Shown one piece after another: positions 62,351 to 64,000 of a stretch of DNA of 64,000 nucleotides (position 1 is its first letter; every line of letters starts with the position of its first letter). Under the pieces are notes generated by a model. The model saw nothing but the letters and a program-made list of their open reading frames with translations. It was not told the DNA's origin and made no database searches. Source of the stretch: Bacillus sp. 03113 (GTDB lineage Bacteria; Bacillota; Bacilli; Bacillales; Cytobacillaceae); NCBI RefSeq assembly GCF_006546985.1, contig NZ_VATK01000011.1, positions 123,104 through 187,103 on the forward strand. Reading direction: 5' to 3'. Position numbers and translations under genes: made by a program.

Positions 62351-62608
62351 ATGCTGAAAGTTAACGATTGGGTACAAAATCGGTCTAGTGGAAATAGTGG
62401 TTTTGTGATTGGAGTATCGATGTTAACAGGAAAAGTGACAGTCGAATTTACTTCAACTCTAGTAGGAAAACCTATTAGATTTACAGGCCAGCCGTCTGAA
62501 CAAAAAAACTTTATTAAGTTGCATGATTTCACTTTTCCATCTAATGACTTAATAGATTTAGCTTTGGATACAAAAGATTATGATTGGTTCAAAAAATTGA
62601 CTGAATAA
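62351..62608 (+). CDS. IDEAL-domain phage protein
   Basis: An 85-aa protein starting at ATG 62351. The N-terminal half (LKVNDWVQNRSSGNSGFVIG) is beta-rich; the C-terminal LIDLALDTKDYDWFKKLTE fits the IDEAL domain found in small Bacillus proteins. AGGTG is 6 nt upstream. Function unknown. Confidence 0.62.
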   Translation: MLKVNDWVQNRSSGNSGFVIGVSMLTGKVTVEFTSTLVGKPIRFTGQPSEQKNFIKLHDFTFPSNDLIDLALDTKDYDWFKKLTE

Positions 62609-62649
62609 GTGCAGGTGAGACAGGTAGATCTAAGGCAATTAAACACTAG

Positions 62650-62844
62650 AATTTTACTAGATTACTTTGGAGTGGATTAGAAATACAAAATGTCCTAATC
62701 GCTGATGATCGCCCATTTTGGATGATAAAAGAAGACAAGCTTCACATTTGTATGACTCGGTGCAGTAAATTTAGAAAGTGTTCCAGCAGATTCGGAATGG
62801 ATTGCAAAACACTCGGAGGTTCCGAAATACCTAAATTAAGGTGA
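62650..62844 (+). pseudogene. Possible decayed or unusual-start small gene rich in cysteine
   Basis: A frame open from 62650 to TGA 62844 reads LLWSGLEIQNVLIADDRPFW, then KLHICMTRCSKFRKCSSRFG, then CKTLGGSEIPKLR, which looks like real protein with four cysteines plus one. The only ATG codons (62722, 62752) lack ribosome sites and would drop the protein-like beginning. It may have lost its start, or the gene may be frameshifted near 62650. Confidence 0.4.
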
Positions 62845-62849
62845 TTTAC

Positions 62850-63017
62850 ATGATGAACGTTGATTGGAATAAAGGATATAAGGCTGGGGCAAAAGAACAG
62901 CGCGACAGGAGTTTAAAAGATTTTGCAGATTTAATCAATTCGTTAGATGTCAAAGGTGTAGGGCCCGTGTTAAAGGTTAGGATCATTGAAGCGATTAATG
63001 AGAGGGTGGGTAAATGA
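62850..63017 (+). CDS. Small hypothetical phage protein (55 aa)
   Basis: ATG 62850 (or 62853) behind AAGGTGA. Sequence MMNVDWNKGYKAGAKEQRDR then SLKDFADLINSLDVK. Last codons overlap the next gene (AATGA). No family recognised. Confidence 0.6.
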   Translation: MMNVDWNKGYKAGAKEQRDRSLKDFADLINSLDVKGVGPVLKVRIIEAINERVGK

Positions 63018-63124
63018 GCTTATTAACTTTTATCTTCGGTGGTTTCATTGGGATCGTGGTTATGTCATTGGTAAATTTTGAATCTTATAGAAAAGGATTT
63101 AGAGATGGGAAGTTGAACAAGTAA
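63014..63124 (+). CDS. Small membrane protein (36 aa)
   Basis: Starts at ATG 63014 overlapping the previous stop by 4 bp, with AGGGTGG upstream. One hydrophobic helix (LLTFIFGGFIGIVVMSLV) and a basic tail (YRKGFRDGKLNK), so the tail is likely cytoplasmic. Too short to assign. Confidence 0.6.
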   Translation: MSLLTFIFGGFIGIVVMSLVNFESYRKGFRDGKLNK

Positions 63125-63145
63125 GCAAATTTAGGAGTGATTAAA

Positions 63146-63439
63146 ATGAACATAAATCAATTGTGTAAGAAAGCATATGAAACTGCAAAATCAAAAGGTT
63201 GGCATGATGAGCCAAGAGAAACGGGTACTTTACTTGCTTTGATCCACAGCGAAGTATCAGAAGCATTAGAAGCTGACAGAAAAGGTGATAGTGAAAACTT
63301 TGCCGAGGAATTAGCAGATGTTTGCATACGTATTTTCGACCTTTGTGGTGCAAGAGAAATAGATTTAGAGAATGCCATTTTATCTAAAATGGAGAAGAAT
63401 AAAGGACGAAGCTATAAGCACGGAGGAAAAGCATATTAA
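63146..63439 (+). CDS. MazG-like nucleotide pyrophosphohydrolase
   Basis: A 97-aa all-helical protein with the MazG metal motif: HSEVSEALEADR (about 34-45) and EELADVCIRIFDLC (about 53-66), with ENAILSKMEKN after it. ATG 63146 follows AGGAGTG; the GTG at 63137 lies inside that site. Phage MazG proteins hydrolyse (d)NTPs or alarmones; the substrate here is unknown. Confidence 0.85.
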   Translation: MNINQLCKKAYETAKSKGWHDEPRETGTLLALIHSEVSEALEADRKGDSENFAEELADVCIRIFDLCGAREIDLENAILSKMEKNKGRSYKHGGKAY

Positions 63440-63479
63440 ATAGAATTTGTATTAAGTTTCATAGAAAGGAGGAAAATCC

Positions 63480-63932
63480 TTGCAACGTATTTTAGATGCA
63501 TGCTGTGGAAGTCGAATGTTTTGGTTCGACAAGCAGCATGAAGATGTGGTGTACATGGATAATCGACAATTGAAAGATACGTTATGCGATGGACGTACAT
63601 TAGAGGTTAATCCAGATATCATTGCAGATTTCAGAAATATGCCTTTTGAAGATAACTCCTTTTACCTAGTGGTATTTGATCCACCTCATTTGATAAAGGC
63701 AGGGGAAGATTCATGGTTGGCCAAGAAATACGGAAAGCTTGGCCAAGATTGGAAGAATGATATTGCTGCTGGTTTTAACGAGTGCATGCGAGTACTTAAA
63801 TCTAATGGAACACTTATTTTTAAGTGGAATGAGGACCAGGTGAAGTTGAGTGAGGTTCTTAAAGCAATCAAAGCTAGACCGTTATTTGGTAATCGTAGAA
63901 GTAAAACACATTGGCTGGTGTTTATGAAATAA
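63480..63932 (+). CDS. SAM-dependent methyltransferase-like phage protein
   Basis: A 150-aa Rossmann-fold protein. MQRILDACCGSRMFWFDK is an unusual motif I, FDPPHL (near 76-81) is the catalytic DPP-type motif of N6-adenine or N4-cytosine DNA methylases, and RVLKSNGTLIFKWNEDQ is a late strand. TTG start after AGGAGG. Short for a DNA methylase; target unknown. It immediately precedes a cytosine methyltransferase. Confidence 0.75.
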   Translation: MQRILDACCGSRMFWFDKQHEDVVYMDNRQLKDTLCDGRTLEVNPDIIADFRNMPFEDNSFYLVVFDPPHLIKAGEDSWLAKKYGKLGQDWKNDIAAGFNECMRVLKSNGTLIFKWNEDQVKLSEVLKAIKARPLFGNRRSKTHWLVFMK

Positions 63933-63955
63933 GTTTCATAGAAAGGGGTGAGCCC

Positions 63956-64000
63956 GTGATTAAGATACTAGAATTGTTCGGAGGCATCGGCGCTCCCCGT
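63956..64000 (+). CDS. DNA (cytosine-5-)-methyltransferase, N-terminus (truncated by window edge)
   Basis: GTG 63956 behind AAAGGGGTG. The 15 codons read MIKILELFGGIGAPR, the C5-methylase motif I (LFxGxGG-type, SAM binding). The rest lies outside the window. It probably protects phage DNA against host restriction. Confidence 0.8.
   Translation, partial: MIKILELFGGIGAPR

Overview
This window is chromosomal DNA from a low-GC, endospore-forming member of the Bacillaceae (Bacillus sensu lato). The evidence is the gene content and order, which follow the Bacillus subtilis chromosome: ctpB, minJ, csbA-uvrB-uvrA, yvlB-yvlD, hprK-lgt-yvoD-ppaX-yvoF, hisZGDBHAFI, a TPR protein, trxB, yvcI-rapZ-glmR-whiA-crh and clpP. 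Crh, HPr kinase, MinJ, WhiA, CtsR and Rex-type sites and a CotS-family spore-coat protein all fit. The species cannot be named from this sequence alone.

Layout. (1) 1-5.8 kb: the end of a sigma-54 activator, ctpB, a KimA potassium importer on the minus strand, and minJ. (2) 5.9-19.7 kb: an accessory metal and metalloid block, consisting of arsR-arsB-arsC; a phosphatase; a decayed folE2; a zinc-limitation cluster (znuACB on the minus strand, then divergent sufU-like and zagA, then a frameshifted rpsN2) around an array of Zur-box-like palindromes; a minus-strand operon with an ArsP-like permease, an ArsN1-like acetyltransferase, a MarR regulator and a small cysteine-pair protein missed by length filters; and a CmtR-like regulator with a Cd/Pb/Zn P-type ATPase. 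(3) 19.9-26.1 kb: a CotS-family gene, an NCS2 purine permease beside the truncated 5' end of an amidohydrolase gene, and adhE under a Rex-type palindrome. (4) 26.1-52.4 kb: the conserved backbone of DNA repair, carbon-catabolite control, lipoprotein modification, histidine synthesis, redox, cell envelope control and proteolysis. (5) 52.9-64.0 kb: the left end of a prophage integrated at tRNA-Arg(CCG). It holds the integrase, a DUF898 membrane protein, a divergent repressor/Cro-like switch with repeated operators, early genes, a DnaD-like replication protein carrying an internal 21-bp tandem array, a second tyrosine recombinase, MazG and two methyltransferases. The prophage continues past the right edge.

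How the genes work together. Zinc supply (ZnuABC), a probable zinc metallochaperone GTPase (ZagA) and a SufU-type protein appear to share zinc-responsive control, while two zinc-sparing replacement genes (folE2, rpsN2) are broken. Three separate arsenic or heavy-metal operons lie within 14 kb, and vicinal cysteine pairs recur in their proteins. HprK (33.3 kb) and its substrate Crh (51.1 kb) are both present. Several intergenic regions hold palindromic repeats: a cloverleaf-like element near 2.2 kb, a nested palindrome near 35.4 kb and three copies of a 180-bp repeat between 47 and 53 kb.

All calls come from reading the sequence and from remembered family features. No database or folding program was run.
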